From contig NZ_BAXA01000008.1 in NCBI RefSeq assembly GCF_000698125.1, positions 110,062 through 174,061 on the forward strand: 64,000 bases of DNA, in the 5' to 3' direction. The notes under the pieces were generated by a model. The model had not been told where the DNA came from and did not search any database. It worked only from the letters and a program-made list of their open reading frames with translations. A program made the position numbers and the translations under genes. Shown one piece after another: positions 62,548-64,000 of this stretch; within the stretch, counting starts at the first letter, position 1, and the number at the start of each line of letters is the position of its first letter. This stretch comes from Geomicrobium sp. JCM 19038 (GTDB taxonomy: Bacteria; Bacillota; Bacilli; Bacillales; Marinococcaceae).

Positions 62548-63642
62548 ATGGTTGAGATTAGTTTATGCTTAATCGTAAAAGATGAAGAAGAGGTTCTTGA
62601 TGGCTGCTTATCGTCCGTGAAAGATTACATGGATGAAATTATTATTGTAGACACAGGATCAACAGATCGAACGAAAGAGATTGCAAAAAAGTATACAGAC
62701 AAGGTTTATGACTTCGAATGGGTGAATCATTTTGCAAAAGCGAGGAACTACGCATTCGATCAAGCAACAAAACCATTTATTATGTGGTTAGATGCCGATG
62801 ATATGCTCAGTAAAGACGATCAAAAAAAGCTAAAAAAACTAAAAAGTGAGCTTAACGAGTCGATTGATGCAGTGTCAATGAAATACCATTTATCATTTGA
62901 TTCAAACGGCGAACCGATGTTTACGTACCGTCGCCATCGAATTGTGAAAAAAGCTTGTGGGTTTAAATGGGAAGGTGCTGTCCACGAGTTTTTACAAGTG
63001 GGTGGAAACATACTCACCTCTGATGTCGCGGTGTTTCATCGTAAAGAAGTTAAAACGAAACCGACGAATTCGAATCGTAATTTAGAGATCTATGAACAAA
63101 TGTTGGCAAATGAAGAGCCGTTTACACCAAGGGATACATTTTATTACGCCAATGAACTTAGAGAAAAGGGAAGGCATGAAGATGCGATTGAACGGTATGA
63201 GCAGTTTTTACAAACGAAACAAGGTTGGGTAGAAGATGAGATTCGTGCTTGCCAAGCGATGACTCATTCTTATTTGGCGTTAGGAGAATCAGAAAAGGCG
63301 TTGGAACAGTCTCTTAGAACGTTGAAATATAAAGAGCCTAGGCCGGAAAGCTGTTGCATGATTGGCAATTACTTTCAAGAAAAACAAGACTTTGAAACAT
63401 CGCTATTCTGGTATCAGCTCGCGGTACAATCACGAGAAGGTGACCAGTTAAATTTCGTAAACCATGCGTATTCAACATGGTATCCGCATTTGCAATTATG
63501 CGTTTGTTATTTCCGGCTCGGAGATCTAGAAAAGTCCAAAATTGCTAACGAAAAAGCAGCAGAAACGATGCCAGATCACGAGAGTGTCCTGTATAACCGT
63601 AAAATATTCAAAGAACTAGAACAATCAGAAGAACAAGGATGA
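62548..63642 (+). CDS. Family 2 glycosyltransferase with C-terminal TPR repeats
   Basis: 364 residues. GT-A domain of about 220 residues: ISLCLIVKDEEEVLDGCLSSVKDYMDEIIIVDTGSTDRTKEIAKKYTDKVYDFEW, the nucleotide/metal Asp-Ala-Asp at 82-84 in MWLDADDML and KWEGAVHEFL. Then tetratricopeptide-like helices (FYYANELREKGRHEDAIERYEQFLQTK, AMTHSYLALGESEKALEQSLRTL, FQEKQDFETSLFWYQLAV). The same architecture occurs in SunS, a peptide S-glycosyltransferase, and in GTs near spore-surface collagen-like genes. A GGAGGAG stands 12 bases before the ATG. The collagen-like gene starts 97 bp downstream, so I infer that this enzyme glycosylates it. Confidence 0.9.
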   Translation: MVEISLCLIVKDEEEVLDGCLSSVKDYMDEIIIVDTGSTDRTKEIAKKYTDKVYDFEWVNHFAKARNYAFDQATKPFIMWLDADDMLSKDDQKKLKKLKSELNESIDAVSMKYHLSFDSNGEPMFTYRRHRIVKKACGFKWEGAVHEFLQVGGNILTSDVAVFHRKEVKTKPTNSNRNLEIYEQMLANEEPFTPRDTFYYANELREKGRHEDAIERYEQFLQTKQGWVEDEIRACQAMTHSYLALGESEKALEQSLRTLKYKEPRPESCCMIGNYFQEKQDFETSLFWYQLAVQSREGDQLNFVNHAYSTWYPHLQLCVCYFRLGDLEKSKIANEKAAETMPDHESVLYNRKIFKELEQSEEQG

Positions 63643-63738
63643 CCCAAGTCGAACATAATTAGGTATATGAGGGTACCGGCTTGCCTCCATGTGAATAGGA
63701 TGAATTGTGATCGCAACTTAATCAATGGAGGTGGAATC

Positions 63739-64000
63739 ATGACTTTTGGAAATCCATTTAATAATAGAGGTTTTCGTGGAATTCGAATTAACAACAACTT
63801 AATCAACGGACCAGGATTTGTTGGTGGGGGTACGATCCCAACATTTCCGACGTTCCCAACATCGCCAACTTTCCCGACATCACCAACGCAACCAACGCAA
63901 CCAACATTCCCAACATTCCCAACAGGATTAACAGGTATAACAGGTCCGATTGGCCTACAGGTTCACCAGGTCCAACAGGAGCAACGGGAGCACCAGGTCC
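63739..64000 (+). CDS. Collagen-like (BclA-type) exosporium protein, 5' part, frameshifted
   Basis: Only the first 262 bases are in the window. The ATG at 63739 has GGAGGTGG. The protein begins with about 32 residues rich in Asn, Gly and Phe (MTFGNPFNNRGF, then NNNLINGPGFVGGG), then ten x-Pro-Thr triplets, then Gly-x-y collagen repeats (GLTGITGPIG and, after restoring one C at about 63954, PTGSPGPTGATGAPGP). This is the plan of Bacillus exosporium filament proteins such as BclA: short N-terminal attachment segment, collagen stalk rich in Thr for O-glycans, C-terminal head outside this window. The frame lesion hides the gene from simple ORF calling. Confidence 0.82.
   Translation, partial: MTFGNPFNNRGFRGIRINNNLINGPGFVGGGTIPTFPTFPTSPTFPTSPTQPTQPTFPTFPTGLTGITGPIGLQVHQVQQEQREHQV
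63835..63924 (+). repeat. Ten 9-bp repeats encoding x-Pro-Thr
   Basis: Tandem 9-bp units with consensus NNN-CCN-ACN encoding Ile/Phe/Ser/Gln-Pro-Thr. The unit length equals that of the Gly-x-y codon triplet that follows, and Pro-Thr keep the same second and third positions. Confidence 0.85.

Noticed and set aside
63835..63924. Short tandem repeat as a possible CRISPR array
   Set aside because: The 9-bp units are contiguous, in frame and encode x-Pro-Thr within a coding region; there are no spacers.

Overview
The window looks like chromosome from a spore-forming, salt- and alkali-adapted member of the Bacillaceae. Supporting signs are strong AGGAGG-type ribosome binding sites, simple U-tailed terminators, a full Mrp Na+/H+ antiporter operon, an NhaC-type antiporter, Na+-coupled and betaine-type transporters (GltS, BCCT), secreted lipoproteins with very acidic linkers, and a collagen-like exosporium-type gene at the right edge. 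No rRNA, tRNA, IS element, prophage or CRISPR array was seen; this is core/accessory metabolic chromosome.

Layout. 1-8 kb: end of a fatty-acid/acetoacetyl-CoA operon (thiolase, 3-hydroxyacyl-CoA dehydrogenase), a TauE/SafE exporter, an acetyltransferase, murQ, an RND permease, small membrane proteins and a VanZ protein. 8-15.5 kb: TVP38 protein, cyclophilin lipoprotein, TetR/MFS pair with a clear operator, an old-yellow-enzyme reductase, a membrane-tethered PstS-like protein coupled to an unknown membrane protein, and the small alarmone synthetase relP. 15.5-25 kb: NhaC, then the overlapping chain ltaE-dinB-mqnB-mqnD (futalosine route to menaquinone), rlmA, a Fur-boxed short transcript, a deoxynucleotidase, an M24 peptidase, a rhodanese and an amidase. 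25-32 kb: acyl-CoA synthetase plus SCP2 protein, a CBS protein, nitric oxide synthase, murB, a DAO-type oxidase and a Usp-fold protein. 33-39 kb: mrpABCDEFG. 39-51 kb: SLH-anchored 5'-nucleotidase, a CynX-like transporter, a MarR/hydrolase pair, an aldo/keto reductase, an M20 amidohydrolase, cytochrome c-551, tatA, an FMN monooxygenase, GltS and an M32-fold protein without zinc ligands. 51-64 kb: tatC, a TetR-controlled membrane pair, an M20 dipeptidase, an MBL lipoprotein, an oligopeptide-type binding protein, a PepSY lipoprotein, a methionyl aminopeptidase, a BCCT carrier, a paired SMR exporter with its TetR, a TPR-glycosyltransferase and the start of a collagen-like protein.

A property that must be kept in mind when reading the annotation: 21 genes carry at least one reading-frame lesion (27 in all). 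Nearly all are losses of one or two bases, often one base from a CCC or GGG run, and almost every one restores a textbook protein when the base is put back. The simplest explanation is uncorrected deletion-type read error, not gene decay. I annotate such loci as single genes with the lesion position. Coordinates are those of the sequence as given.

The most interesting items are: a Fur-box promoter driving a roughly 190-nt terminator-ended transcript with a 22-codon ORF (21252-21476); an M32 carboxypeptidase homologue lacking HExxH (49500-50951); a collagen-like spore-surface gene whose proline-threonine triplets run in phase with its Gly-X-Y repeat, next to a TPR glycosyltransferase (62548-64000); a tethered PstS-like protein coupled to an unknown membrane partner (12578-14651); and a TetR gene that appears leaderless, with two matching operators (52780-52871).
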